Source: Gymnogyps californianus (taxonomy: Eukaryota > Chordata > Aves > Accipitriformes > Cathartidae). Taken from it: 64,000 nt of DNA. The DNA lies in contig NC_059476.1 in assembly GCF_018139145.2 (NCBI RefSeq), forward strand, positions 14,439,001 through 14,503,000. The letters run 5' to 3'. This document shows, in pieces, positions 37,421 through 50,269 of the stretch. The notes under the pieces are model-generated. The model did not search any database and was not told the origin of the DNA. It was given only the letters and a program-made list of their open reading frames with translations. Both the position numbers and the translations under genes were made by a program. Position 1 is the first letter of the stretch. Every line of letters begins with the position of its first letter.

Positions 37421-40324
37421 GGCCGCAGTCCAAAGCCATCTACTTTCCCAGGGTTTGCTTTCATTCTCAATTAAATTAACAAAGCTCCTCAGGCAGACTT
37501 GTACTTACAAAAATAAAGTTTCAGTCCCAGCCTCCCTTCTTAGGGGGCTGGGTCTGGTTTGCTCTGCAGGACATGTTGTCCCTCCTTCCAATGCAGTCTT
37601 GCGTCATGGTCTGGTCCATCTGCAAGGTCCTTCAGGACGGCTGTGTGGGTCCCCTGGGATCCTTCTTCTGGGCATGGGCTTTAAGGACTCAGATGTTACC
37701 CAAATCCCCCTTTTCTTTCTTAACGAGAGAACAGTGTCCATGCTGCACATCAGGGCAGCAATTGGAAGGAGCTGGCATGGGTTCGAGTGTCCAGCTAAGG
37801 TGCCTGTGTTGTGTGGTTGTGCTAACGATGGGAGATCTCTTTAAAACAGCTTTGCTGATACCCGTGGACCTTGCCTCCCCTGCCCAAAAATAAATCTGCA
37901 GAGAGATTCCAATCCATGAGATGCCATTGCAGTAGGTACCGGTAAGGACAGATTGTTGCAAGCCTAGGTTTGTTCTTATATTCTAGCACGTAATTCTTTC
38001 CCTCCCTCCACTGCAAGCCCAAGCGGGCAACCGTGGCTTGGAACCTGTCCTTCCTGCACACCTTTTCTGTCCCTACGTGCCAGATGAGCATCCTGGGGAG
38101 ATGCTGGCACCTGGGGCCGGGCAGTGCCTGAGCCGAAGGGCCCATGCTGGGGCTGGGAGCGTAAAGGCTGGCAGCTGGCTCTGAACTGTTGAAAACTGCC
38201 TGTCCTGCTGGCTGCTTGCTTACCTCCCTCGAGGCCCGGAGCGAGATATCTGTTACACGTGCAGCTCCGTCCGCCCACTTGGGCGGTGGGATTTGTTGTC
38301 TGTACTCCTTTCTAAATCCCTCCAAAGATGGGAGACACGTGTTTGGAACCAGATATGCAGGCAAAACATCTCGGGGTTTGGAGGTAGGGAGAGAGGGAGA
38401 AAAGAAGACAAAGGAGTCTCCTCCCAGTGTGGAGTTAAAACCTGTGGTTATGTTGTGCTTGGCACGGTTTCTTCATTGTACTGAGCTGGGCGGTCGCTCT
38501 CCCCCATCTCCCCAGAGCTACGAGCAGTGTCCTACGGAGATGAGTAGATACCATTTCAGATGGAGTTTCTGAAGTAAAATGTGCCATTGTGTTCGGAGCT
38601 ATTGTTTCTGTTTTCAATATTGAAGTTACTTGTGGTTTCCAGGGGACAATATATCAAGCAGAGCTAACAGGCTGTAGAGTAGATGTGGATTATGAAAACA
38701 GAGGGATTAAGTTTCCTACATTTGGAGCTAAACTCTCATCTCTCTCATAGTAGTGTAAGCAGGGGAGTCTTGCAGGCTTACGAAACTCTACCAATTTAAC
38801 TAAGGGTGTGTTTTTAAGCAGGTTTAGTTAAAACCGTGGTCACCACTGTGTGAGCAACAGAAGTCTCTGAGGACGGATTCTGTGGGTGCAAGATCAATGA
38901 CCATCCGATGAATAAATCAGGTTTCAGAGCATTCCTGTGCCAGGCTTTGCACCGGTTCAAACTAAATCAGTTTGCAAAGATGGGGTCTGGCTGGCTGGGT
39001 AGTCCCTGTCTAAAACACCAACGAAATCAGTAGTTACATCTTTATGAGAGATGAGTAAGGAAGGGTAGAAGAGGGCATTGCACAACAAATGTGATTCTCC
39101 AGCCCTTGACACCCCTATTGCTTTGGGGGACCGGCTGGACCCAGGAGAGGTCATGCTGGCACGCAAGGGGATCCTTAAATGAAGAACCAGCCCCCCCCTG
39201 CAAGTTGCCATCCTAAATCTGTGATGTTGTGAAGCAGGTCAGGAGTTTTGTTCCCTGGATAATCTGACAGCACTGGACAAAACATACCGGGGCAAAACCA
39301 AACCAGCCTGCAAATCGTGCTGACCTTAATATTTGGTGCGTGTTTTTGCTAACAGCAAGTATGTAATTAATAGCAGCACTCTGCTAACGGCTCTGTGCTG
39401 CTCTTAGGATGCACCCTCCAGCACCTTGCTTGCAGCTGCAGTGCAGTGTTCGCCACTGCTGCCAGGGGTTTCCTAAAGACCGGAGGGTTTGAAGCCCTGC
39501 AGCCTCCCACCAACCCATCCAGCCTTTGCGCTGGGCCGAGCTGCTCCTGCCTGCACAAATGATCTTTCCTGGGCAGGTTTTAGGCACTTGCAGTTTTTGC
39601 GTTGTGAGGCCTTTGGAGTGGCTCAGTAAGGTTAATGCACCGATAAACCCAAAAAGCTCAGTGGGGCTATGCTGTATTTCAATCATTGGCTTGAAAGGGT
39701 TCAAATTTAAAGAAGGATGGAAGGTAAATATTTTTTGAAATTCCCAGGTGATGTAGGAAGCGGTGATTAATGGAAGTGACCTTGGTGCTTTGCTCCCTCT
39801 CAGTGAAGCTCTTAGAGTTGCCATCATATTTAAAAATGGGACCTTTGCTCTGACAGTGCTGTCAGATGTAGTTCTGTTGCTGTCTGGAGGCCAGTGTTAT
39901 GGGAGAGCTTGGTCCTGCTCCCCTTAATGTCCAAGGGCAATTGTGACTATTACTGTAGTGTCTGTCACTGGATCACATTGGTCTCCTGCTGCTTATGTGC
40001 AGTCTGAAGGAACACTTCAAGGCTTGTGTTTTTTGTAAGGATAAAAAGTTGCAGGAGGTAAGGAAAGATGCTCTTCTGTTGAGGTCAGCTCTTCTCCCCA
40101 GCCAGGATTTTCGCTGTGACCTGCAGCAAGGCTTTTAGGACATGCCCAGGTTGTGCACCCTGAGCACCTGGGCTGGCTCTGGATGTGCCAGCTCCAGAAA
40201 AAAGGCAAAATGCTTGCACCCCATCACAAAATTATGAGCCTTCCTCAGAAGCTAATTGACCTGATGGGGCATGGCATCAGCGTGGCTCTGACATCTCTGC
40301 ACGACTCTGCTGTGCCACATAACT

Positions 40325-40385
40325 GCAGCATTCATCTCTCTGTGCCTCTCTAAAACAGGCATTATGGTATGGCCTTACTTCCCAA
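40325..40385 (+). mobile_element. Possible MIR-like remnant
   Basis: CATCTCTCTGTGCCTCTCTA then AAACAGGCATTATGGTATGG resembles the CTCTGTGCCTCAGTTT...AAATAGGNATAATAATA part of MIR with a short deletion. The match is weak. Confidence 0.35.
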
Positions 40386-41010
40386 GGATGCCGTCGGGAC
40401 AAATCCACTGTAGATACCAGAGTTACAAGGGACATATAATCACCATGGATAGATGGAAAAGTATGAAGTAGCCTTTGTCCAAGCATCTTCCAGTGTGGTT
40501 AAGTTGGATGAGGCCAGTCTAATTTAGCACTAGGGAAAGAAAATGATTCTGGCAGGAGACATCAATAGCTGCTCTGTGAAAGGACAGTGTGGGCTTTCTG
40601 AGAAGCTCTTCAGAGATGCACCAAGTGCCTCTGTCATCCCAAACCAGCACCTCCGAATGTTTTGCCAGTCTGTGTTAGCCACAAACGCTGGGCTCGTTCT
40701 GCGGAGCCTTTAGAGAAAGCTGCATTTCTGTATGAAAAATACCAAATGTCTCGCCTGGGAAACAGCATTCCCTCTTTTGATGGATCGTGTTGGGGAAAGA
40801 CCCCCAGTCTCTGCTCCCCCCCCTTCTCCTCCCCTGGCTGTTTTAGTTGGATACTGAGAGGTTTGTAAGATTTCCAAGATTTCTGGTGGAAATTTTCAGA
40901 CCTGAGAAAGGCATTTTCCCTTTGGGGATTACACCATGCTGTAAATGTCTATTCTCTTTATTTTATATGCGTTTTCCTGCTTTTGTTTTACTTTCTCACG
41001 GATTGCGCTA

Positions 41011-41180
41011 TATTTAATTCAGAACATATCCTATAATGCTGTAGTTGTCAGGCATGTCAGCCGGTTATCCGGACAGTTTTTGCTTTAATTTTTTTTTCTT
41101 TCAAAATAAAAGGAAAGCCAGTTGCTGCTGCTTCTCAGGGATTGAATTAATGCACTTCTCTTGCATGCTGTGGCATCATA
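41011..41180 (+). repeat. Local homologous block, copy A
   Basis: The landmarks TATTTAATTCAGAACATAT, AATGCTGTAG, GGCATGTCAGC, TCAAAATAAAAGGAAA, TTGCTGCTGCTTCTCAGGG and TTGAATTAATGCACTTCTC recur in the same order about 1.27 kb downstream. It is not a repeat family I recognise. Confidence 0.6.
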
Positions 41181-42286
41181 TAACAGGAGAGAGCCAGTGT
41201 CACTGGCTGCCTGATATAATTATTCCTGCTGCATTGTGGAACCGGTTACTGCTTTAGGAAGAGATGGGGTTTCACCTCCTTCTGCTGCCTAAGATGCCAG
41301 TTATACGTGTGAGCGGCTAACAGATGGGCTATGCTGTGCTCATTCTGTTTCATGCCTTCACCCAAAGATCTCCAAGTCTTTTGCAAACTTTTGCTAATTG
41401 ATATTATGCTCAGGAACAGCTCTGTTCTGGCTAATTTTGAAGGGGTGGGAGTTAGGCAGACCTCCTACTGTCTTGTGTCTGTGAGAGCGAACTGGTTTGT
41501 TGTTCCTGTGAGAGGGTGAAGCAGAGGAGGAATAAAAAGCTCAGTGCGACCCATATCTAGAGAAAATTCTCCAACAGCTGCATCCTGCAGAGGGATCTGC
41601 CCCAAGGGCAGTGGTTTTGTTCCCCGTCATGCATGTCCTTCTGTCATTGATCTCAGCAGGTATGGTCCTGGGCTGGAGTAAATCAGGTCCTTCCACTTAT
41701 GTCGTGGATGCTCCACCGATTAACCTTAGCAGAAAACCTGTCCTGAAATCAAACCATTGAAGAAGGGATCTTCTGTGATATAGAAGGTGAATCTCTGGAG
41801 ATGGGCTCTCATGTTCTCCGCTCTCTTGCTTGTTTTCACCTGCTGACATTTAAATGCTGATATTTTACCTAATAGCATGAGATCCATTTGCTGGAAATGG
41901 TGGCTAACCATCTTCCTTAAGTGAAAGACCCCCTTGGATGCTTTGGTTAACCAGGATTTGGAATACGCTACAGATGGACAAGCCCACAAATGGGAGGATA
42001 AGCATATCTGAAAACCACTGATAATACTTCTTCCATTTGCTTCTGTCCTTCTGATTTTAGATGAGTACAGTTCCTCTGCATTCAGTCTCTGACTCCTGCT
42101 CTGCAGCATAAGGCTCAGAGTGTTTGATGGCTCTTGATTAAATCTTATGCCACCTTCCTGAGATGTATCTCGATTTTGCAGATGCAAAAGCAGGGACAGG
42201 ACCAGAGAGGTTTATTCATGGGAAGACTCCGGCAGATGACAGAATTCAACCCAGTTCCGGCCCTTCCCTTTCTTGCAGATCAAACT

Positions 42287-42432
42287 GTTTATAACTCAAA
42301 ATATAGCTGATGATGCTGTAACCATCGGTCATGTCAGCGAGCAGCACAGCTGGTTTTCAACTTCAAAATGAAAGGAAATTGCTGCTGCTCCTCAGGGTTT
42401 TAATTAATAACCCTTCTTCTATTTTGGTATCT
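42287..42432 (+). repeat. Local homologous block, copy B
   Basis: TTTATAACTCAAAATATAG, GATGCTGTAA, GGTCATGTCAGC, TCAAAATGAAAGGAAA, TTGCTGCTGCTCCTCAGGG and TTTAATTAATAACCCTTCTT parallel copy A at 41011-41180. It lacks a ~12-base T-rich insertion and a 4-base insertion present there. Confidence 0.6.
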
Positions 42433-44059
42433 TACCTCCCCTTCTCATCTAAGCTTTCGTTATCTACATCAGGGACTTTCAACCTTTTCCAATTTGCAGA
42501 TGCCCTGAACCCCTCCTGCTGAGGGTGTGAGTTCCATCATCACTAGTTTCAGATCCCTGGTAGCACCTTTGCTTTTCTTCCAGTTTATTTGGCAGCCCTT
42601 TCTTAGAAGTGTGCACACAACCCCATACGCGTACAGATGCCTCCTCTCTTCTGCCTCATCTCTCAGTTGGCTGTAGCCCCTCTTTCCTCCTTGGGACTCT
42701 GAGCTCAGATCAGCCTCGTGAGAAGGGATCACCAAGAGCTGGGATCACCGTGTGCCTGATGCCTAACTGTCCTCGTGTACTTTACCTTTCAACTCCAGCA
42801 GTGGCTAAATTAAAGTTATCGTTGGCTTGCCTCATTTTTAATGAAAAATGCATTTTCTAATGAGCACTTGGAAAATGGGAAGCTAATATGCCTCTTGGCA
42901 CTCGGTGTAGGAAGAGTTGTAGCCTTGGGACCACTTGAGTGACCGACAGTAAGGTGACAAATTCACTGGGGTTTCTGAGGACACCTTGCCAAAAATCTGC
43001 TGCTCTCGGTCTCTTGGTTGTGGTTTGATTTTCATCCACTGTTGCTCTGGGACACAAGTAAATTAGACACTGCGGAAAGGGAGCGAGGCCTCGTCTCCCT
43101 CTGCAGAAGGTCGGAGTCCTGCGTCCCTTTGCAGTGGTGGATGTTGTTTCGCTTGCCAAAGTAAGGAGTTTGGATGAAAGTCATCCTCAGGGTCTTTGTG
43201 TGTTAAAATAAATCTCCCGTGATTGCAGTGCTGACCCCCTGTGGGGCTTTGATTTTTATCTGTGCACATGGCAAACCTACATCCACTTGAAAAGGAACCA
43301 GCAAGATATGCGCACTGATAAGAGATTATGTGGGTGTCCTAATTTGCTCATTTTAAGAGATGTGGAGAACTTCACTCTTCTGACTGGGGGAGAGTTAAAA
43401 CTGCTGCAAGGAAGGAAGGGGAGGAACTAACAGCCCAGCAGGAAGCTCCAGCTAGAGTCTGTGGTTTAAGGCATAGGTGGAGGTCAGGTAACTGTCTCAG
43501 GATTAATTTCAGGGAGTTAGATTTGGTCACAAACTTCCAAAACGTTGAGACCAAATCAGGAACAAAGTTCCCCCTGCCAAATGCCACAGTGTCAGGCCAT
43601 TGAACAGTTTATATGTTCATGTCCCCTGCATTGGTCGGCTTACAGCAAAGTAAAAGCCTCTCTTGCAAAAGGGAAGTCACTCCTTAGTCTCAGGTGCTGT
43701 AAGTCCTTATATCTAAACCAGAAAGAAATGTTGTTTTATGAAAATCTAACCAAGATAAATAAAATGTAGTAAGTAATTATCAGGAAGATGCTTGGCTTCT
43801 CATCCTCAGAGATGCTGCTTGTAGCATCTCAAGGGGTGCTTGTTTTTCTTTGTTAAGATTTTTAATCAGGTGGTACCATTGCAAGGCAGACAGGGGCTGA
43901 ATCTTGTTTTCACAGCAGAACTGACGTGAAGTGACCGCAGATGCCACCAGCTGGCGATTGATGAGCCCAAATAGTCCTTGTGTGCAGGAGCATCTCCTTC
44001 CTCCTGGCATATTCATGTTCTTAGGTAAAGGTGGCCTGAAGCAGAAGAGAAGGAAGATG

Positions 44060-44223
44060 CCCAGGGAAGTGGTTGAGTCACCATCACTGGAGGTATTTAA
44101 AAGATGGGTAAATGTAGTGCTTAGGGACACGGTGTAGTGGTGGACTTGGTGGTGCTAGGTTAACGGTTGGACTCAATAATCTTAAAGGTCCTTTCCAACC
44201 TAAATGATTCCATGATTCTATGA
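44060..44223 (+). mobile_element. CR1 LINE 3' end, 5'-truncated, sense
   Basis: The segment runs from CCCAGGGAAGTGGTTGAGTC through CACTGGAGGTATTTAA and GTTGGACTCAATAATCTTAA to AGGTCCTTTCCAACCTAAAT and ends GATTCCATGATTCTATGAA. The final part is the CR1 octamer tail (ATTCTATG units). About 165 bp remain. It lies in the same direction as SH3PXD2A. The 5' edge is approximate, and no CR1 coding sequence is left. Confidence 0.94.
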
Positions 44224-47200
44224 AGTAACAGCTTAGCTGTAAGTGAGGACACTGGCTGCACCTCTTATTTCCCATTTACATGCGTGAGGCAGCTTCCAGA
44301 GCTCCCTACGTTTATCTCAAAAGCGTGGAGACTCTATGTTATTTGTCTTTCAGTTTCTGGACCTTGAAGGATGAATTTGGGTCATGTTTGCAAATTTATC
44401 CTTTGCACCATAAAAGCTAGAGTAGTTTTTGTTTGTTTGGTTTTTACAGTGAATGCTAATTCTCAAACAATTGCTCACTTCCAGGAGCTGGAACTTCAAC
44501 AAAAAGGCCAGTTATTATGAGAGTTGAGACCACTGAAATCTTCCTATTCCTTTCTTGCAAGTCAAGTGATTTCATGGTTATGTGCAAGTAGTAAGGAGTG
44601 GACTGGGCCAGTGCTCTGAGCCTGCTCTCATTTTAACGAGCAGCAACTCACATGAATAATTCCCTTGATTTTTAACGGGATTAGTTGTTTGATCATTTGC
44701 TGTCCACTGTAAGAAAGTCATAATCTGGACCACAAGGCTTATAGCAGATCTTCTAAATGAGTTTAGCGCAGAAGCAAGAAGGAAGCTGCTCAGAGCAGAA
44801 GGCAGGACTCCATGCAGGACTTATGTAGGAAAGCTGTTGGCAAACCCAGAGCAGTTTGGAGAGACAAAGCCTGGGGAGGTGATTTTGGTGGCGAGTTATT
44901 TGTGGATGTGCATCTGTTGTGCAAGAAGCATGAGTGGGATGTGTTTGTTCAGCCTGACTCCAGACATGCTGCCCGAATGGGTGGGAAGCTCACTTCCCGG
45001 TTTCCATATACCCTCCCTGTTTCCAAATGGATCCCCCACCCTGTGACACAGTGACATGGTAGCGGATTTCTTTCTGCTCATCACACCGATCATAAAATTG
45101 GAGGCTCCCCCATATGGGATTCACATACTAACGCTTGTAAGCAGATGAACTGAGTATGAGCTCCCCCAGGTTTGCCAGAATGCATTGCCCACTGGTGTTT
45201 TCTTGCCTGCCCAAAGCCAGCTACAGCTCTAACTCCGTCCTTCGGGACTCTGCATCCAGACTTCCCTTCTTTCCCTTCATGCTGGGATGGTTTTGCTCTA
45301 GGTGACAGGATGACTTTGTCATTCAGCAAATCTTGACCCCAAGTTAAATGTCATATATCAAAGATGTGAGCAAAAACTTGTGGAGACTGCCCATGTCTGA
45401 GCAGAATAAGCTGGGGCATTAAGTGAAGGATTTTTTTCATCAATCATATGTGTATTTGCAATAATAACAATAATAATTTCCTTTAATGGAAAAACATTTG
45501 TCACAGACTAAAGAGTTTTCGACTTTCAGATGCTCTGCAGACATCTAATTAAGTGAACTGAAAATCTGTTTATTGGTCTTTGGCTGTTAATCATCCACGT
45601 GGGGAAAGTGCTGCGACTACCAGGAGGAATTTCTGTGGTTCAGCCCTCCATTCCCGGCTGCTCCATTTATCTCCATGGTTAGTGTCTGCTCTTATCAGAG
45701 CCAGGCTGAGTGGGGCTGTTAGGCATTGGCTCAGGATACCCCATCACCTCTGGGAGATTTGGGATGTTTCATTCAGGCCCATTGCTGGTTTTTTTTCCCC
45801 TGCATCCATTTCTTCCTTGTCTTCTGCTTCACATCCTTCTCCGTGGGGGGAGGATACAGAATCCTGCTTTTCTAGGATTTTAGATCTAACTTGCGCTGGC
45901 TTTGAATGGCAGAACTGGGTGCAGGGAAGTGCTGAGGAAGGCTCCATGCTTCTGCTGCTCTTTGTTTGGCTTTAACATCCTGAAGTGTTTCCTGTGCTGC
46001 AGAGCTGAAGGACAGTCATTACCTTCCAGTCTGTGTTGCAGGTTCTCCGTGCCGTTAGCACTCATCCGTACAGACATTGTCACGCTGGGAGTGCTTTTTT
46101 AGGTGTTAATGAGAACAGCTAAGCATAGAGGCAGGGGCATAATTGCTGGGCTGCAGTTATGTCCTTGCTCAGATACTTTTTAGGTCTGCTGGGTTTCCTG
46201 TGTCATGCCTGAGATTCGGCCAGTAGTTTCCTCCTGAACCTCCTGCACAGCTGCCCAACACCAGCCTGTCTCTCTTGCTGGGGCAGCACAAATGCCAGAC
46301 CCAACTCATTGGTCCAGGGGCCGACCCACAAGCCAGCGGCAAGTGTCATCTGGGGTCAGGGGCTTGGAGAGGGACTGTCACACTCCTCCATGGGTGCCCA
46401 ACCTTGTATGGCCTTTTAGAGGAGCAGCAACGTCACTCCTTGTCTTCAGTTTCGCACAAATGTGTGCATGTTGCCCATTGGGATATTGTCTCATATATTG
46501 AAGAAGATGAGAAATCTTCCATGCTTCCTGGGGACTTTGCATTGGGAGAGGCTGTGTCCCCGTGAATTGCATTGGTGGCCTCCCGAGCGCCTCTGCCTCC
46601 CCGCAGCTCCCTGCCATCCAGACCCTCCCAGCGGAGGCAAGAGCCGGGGCGGAAAGCGTAGTCAAGGAAAGTTTAACCAAACTCTTCCAGCTGCAGTTTA
46701 TTGTATCTATTTTGCTGATATCCACCCTTTAGATAAACAGCGCTAAGTTATACACGTTGTGACTCTCTTGATGTGGTTAAAAAGGCTTGTATTAGCCAAG
46801 CTAATCTAACTCCAAGAATAACCATGGGAATTTGACTGTATCGGTTCCAGCTTGAATCGGTCACTGTGTAGTAAAGTGAGAATTGCCTTCCTGGCTAAAA
46901 GAGTAGCAACAGTGAAACTTCAAGTCAATCGGTGGGGATTCCCTCCCCCTGTTTTGTTGGGGTTTTTTTTTGACAAAACTCCTGCCCATGCCTGACCTCA
47001 GACACCTCTACCTACAAGAAAACAAAATTTCCCATTTTCAATAAAACCCGTGTCTCTGTAGGCAGAAAAGTCAGTTAGCTAGCAATCCGCAAAGCTATGG
47101 TCTATTTATTTACCAGGCTGACTCCCTGATGGGGAAACATGTGGGATCTTTTAACTTTTTCGCCTGCACAGATGTTCTTTCTACTCCCAAGTTTCCTCTT

Positions 47201-47295
47201 GATCTTTGGTTTGCTGTACCATACGGTGAAAATGCTGGAGATGATGTGTGCGGTGGAAGAGGAGAAGGATTCTGTGTGCTTAAAACAAAAACAGT

Positions 47296-47312
47296 AAAAA
47301 AAAAAAAAAAAA
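47296..47312 (+). repeat. A17 homopolymer
   Basis: Seventeen A follow AAAACAAAAACAGT. There is no clear retroposed sequence before it. Confidence 0.9.
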
Positions 47313-48990
47313 TCTGACTGTTTTTTTCTCCATGTTAGCAAAAAAATATTTTTTAAAGGAAATCTGTTGAGCTAGCAAAACTGATGTTAACTCACACACC
47401 CTCACTGTTGGACACGTAGCATTGATGAGATTAAATGCTGATTGACGAGCTCCCCCCATGCAGCTTTTGCTGCCACTTTAGGTATTTATATTGAGCTGTA
47501 GATCCTGTTCAGGTGAGGAGATAGGGGTCCTGCAAGGTCAAGTAACAGGACCGCTTGCTTTCCTTCCTTACCTTCCTCAGAGGCCACAGGGCCTGTGGAC
47601 TGTGGGTTGAAAGACATCTCTCCTGGTCTGTTGGAAACCAGTCATGGGGCTGGCAGGAGCTTTGGCGTTCCCCCAGCCCAAGGGAGCTGGGGCTTCTGTG
47701 TAGGATCAACAGGGACATAGAGCATTGCGTTGTACATCTGAAACGTGGGAGAAGATGAAATAGAATATGAAGATGTGTGTGTTTATCTTGGTAGCACCAC
47801 AGGCTGAATGACAGCGAAAGGGTGCAGAAGGTGAATGGGAGGGGTGAGAGGCTTTGGCAGTTTTCAGGGCTGGGGATGGTCTCTCTTGGGCAGGTCCGTG
47901 AAGGTGCCACTGGAGCAGGTGCTTCTTTCCTTTCTGGCTGAGGTTGTGCGTGGCCTTTTGGCTGGTGTTCAGCCTCAGTGGCACTGGTTCATCCAGGCTC
48001 ATCACCCAAAGAGAAATTGTAGGGGTCATTTAGGAACATCAGGTGAGCATACTGCTTTTCTAGGCTTGCTTCCATAGAAAGTCACTGGTGGTCAGCAGTC
48101 TGCTCCACCATGCAAGTTGGCCATAACCATCAATACCCCTTTGAGCTCCTCAGGTTGAAGGCTGGTTGCGGCTCTGCGGTACAACAGGATCCTGAGCCTG
48201 GTTGGCTCTTAGGGGTGTGTTAGAAACAGGTGGTTGTGGTGGGCAGGGTTTAGGAGCTGGTGGGGCAAGATCTTCGCTGATATGGGTGAAAGTCTGGCTC
48301 AGGTGGTCCATAACCATGTGCTAAAGGGTGCTTGTCACGGGCTGAGAATACACCCACCTTGAGCTGTGCTTCCTGGCCATTCGTGGTGGTAGTGTTCTCC
48401 GGGATGCTCTGCTCTCCGAGGTCTCCCTCCCTGCTGCCCTTTCTCTGCTGCTGTCCTCCATGTAGGGACTGCAGTGGAAGATGTTCCCCAAAACCCCATC
48501 TTTCTCTCCCTGGGAAAGCAGGAGTGCTCTTACTGGACCAGGGCAGTGGGCAGTGCCTTGCCAGCAAGAAGGCAGAGTGGGTTTTTTATTAAATATGCTT
48601 TAATCCAGTTGCTTGAACAGCATTTTTAGCCAGGCGGGTGGTCTGTCACCCAGACAGGTAGAAACTGTGTCTCGACCAACACGGGCAGGCTGTGGATTAG
48701 AGACAAGGCGTGTGTTTTGTAACGAAGAATGAGAGCCTAATTTTAGAACGGCAGCAAGGCCAGGCTCGGATGTCTGCCTGGGCCCTGTCCCAGCTCCTCT
48801 GTGCTGCCAGAAACTTGCTCTCCCTTTCTTGGAGTGAACTGTGTCATACCTTTTTACATACAGACTCCCCTGCAATGAGGCAGAGTAATTCCTGCAGTTG
48901 CTTTGCTTTGCTAATCCTCTTTTAAACCACACACAGACCAAGAGATCCCCTGGTCCCTATGCGGCCAGTCCATGTTTTCCCCCTAAAAAG

Positions 48991-49011
48991 TTTGTTCTGT
49001 TTCCTTTGCAG
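48991..49011 (+). other. SH3PXD2A: 3' splice site of PX exon B
   Basis: A T-rich tract (TTTGTTCTGTTTCCTTTGC) ends in the AG at 49010-49011, directly before the ATGCAGCTT of the exon. This choice keeps the frame with the previous exon. Confidence 0.94.
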
Positions 49012-49087
49012 ATGCAGCTTCTGGACAAGTTCCCTATTGAAGGAGGCCAGAAAGACCCGAAGCAAAGAATCATCCCTTTCCTACCAG
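49012..49087 (+). CDS. SH3PXD2A: SH3PXD2A (TKS5) coding exon, central part of PX domain
   Basis: This 76-bp exon is 25 codons plus one base. It starts [13 protein letters not shown] and ends RIIPFLP, with the last G beginning a glycine codon. Joined to the exon at 16380-16460 it continues the PX domain without a break (FFDLQ then MQLLDKF). The segment covers the helix after the RRYSKF motif and the proline-containing loop that reaches toward the membrane. The IIPFLPG ending matches TKS5/TKS4, and [10 protein letters not shown] fits TKS5 (I recall MLDKFPMEGG in TKS4). The initial ATG is an internal codon, not a start. The acceptor is TTTGCAG and the donor GTAATG. The next exon should begin by completing Gly77 and encode a KILFRRSH-like stretch with the second lipid-binding arginine; I did not find it in the remaining 14.9 kb, so the next intron runs past the window. 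Confidence 0.96.
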
Positions 49088-49093
49088 GTAATG
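49088..49093 (+). other. SH3PXD2A: 5' splice site of PX exon B
   Basis: The sequence CCAG|GTAATG is a good donor. It leaves one base of the glycine codon (phase 1), as expected if the following exon completes Gly77 and continues with Lys-Ile-Leu-Phe. Confidence 0.93.
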
Positions 49094-50269
49094 CTGTGGG
49101 GAAAGCCCTAAATAAGATGGGTGAGAGCAGTTGGGGACTGCAGTTTCCCAACCACCATCTCTAGTACTTTTTGTGACCACTCTTACAAATGCCTTTTCCG
49201 TGGGAGCTCGTACATGCAGCCTTGTGATACCAGACCTCCACGTCCTCCTAAAATAACTGGCATGGTGTTTAGGGCTCCCAGGGGATCTTGCATCAGCTGT
49301 TCAGGTTCAAGTTGGCTCGTGCCCTGCCACACAAAGGGATTCAATGGCTTCTGGGGGGCTGTGGGGTGCAACCAGACAGCCTGAGCTTGGGCTGCCAGTT
49401 GGGAGGCCACGGGATACCAGAGACACCATCTTCTTCGTTTCTAGATGCCGTGGCTCTGCAAACACTGTTACTGTACAATAAGGAATGAATAATTAAAGTT
49501 GCCACTAGGATATAAAGGAAACTGAGAGAAGGTTAAATGCAAACAGGGATTTCTGCAACACTGGCCAAAAAGATGAGTAAATATCTCTTTGGCCTGAGCC
49601 ACTGTCCCTCTGACAGCTTTCAGAGAGGGCCTGAGCATGATGGATATCCTCTCCTCAGGGTAATGGCACACAGTTCCACACAGCTTCTTCCAGCAGTGAC
49701 TGCAGGGATGGCATGGGGCAGATGAGCCAGACCGCAGTGTGCTCTTGGAAATGCACGCTCAGGCCAGCTCTCTATTGTCTGACTGCACGATTCTGGCTGT
49801 TGGTTTAAAGTTTGGCTCACTGCATTGCCTGCCAGAATAAATGGAGTATTTTCAGCCTGTTAAAAGGTCTGTTCTGTCTTTAACTATAAAAAGGAGATCC
49901 CAGCTCTTCCCCAAAGGTCTGTAAAGAGAAGCTGGGATGGGAGGGCTTAGTCCTCTCCAGGAGTGTGCTGCGGTCCCCGATGCTGTTTGCAGGCAGAGCA
50001 GCTGCTCCAGATGTGTGATGAGCACAGCTCCAGGGCTAGCGGGGAAGCAGGGACTTGGAAACCAGCAGCGCAAATACATGACGCAAGCACCGGAGCCACA
50101 GTAGGGCAGCACGGCAGCCTCTGCAGACCTTCTGGAAGGCAGCCCCAGGATCGGAGTTTGCTCTCTGCAGTGCTCTGTGCTGCATCCAGACCCTCTGCAG
50201 CCAGGGGGAGGTGGTGTTGCCCTCCATTTCCAACCTGGGATGAGGAGAGGAGTCCAAGCGTGGGCTCTC

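Larger units (their letters stand above)
16461..49011 (+). other. SH3PXD2A: SH3PXD2A intron between the two PX exons (complete, 32.55 kb)
   Basis: This intron splits the PX domain after the FFDLQ residues. In order it holds: a polypyrimidine tract at 17809-17847; a MIR-like remnant at 18256-18345; unique sequence to 23649 with a purine-rich stretch near 22075-22135; a solo LTR at 23655-24810; unique sequence to 30934; a MIR/L2-like remnant at 30935-31052; a possible conserved element at 32470-32850; an antisense CR1 tail at 33784-33985; a T-run at 35637-35651; a possible conserved element at 37190-37420; a weak MIR-like segment at 40325-40385; two homologous blocks at 41011-41180 and 42287-42432; a sense CR1 tail at 44060-44223; and an A17 run at 47296-47312. 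I see no nested gene on either strand. Confidence 0.9.

Noticed and set aside
49012..49014. ATG at the start of PX exon B as a translation start
   Set aside because: It is the internal methionine of the PX domain; the acceptor and the in-frame upstream exon show it is not an initiator.
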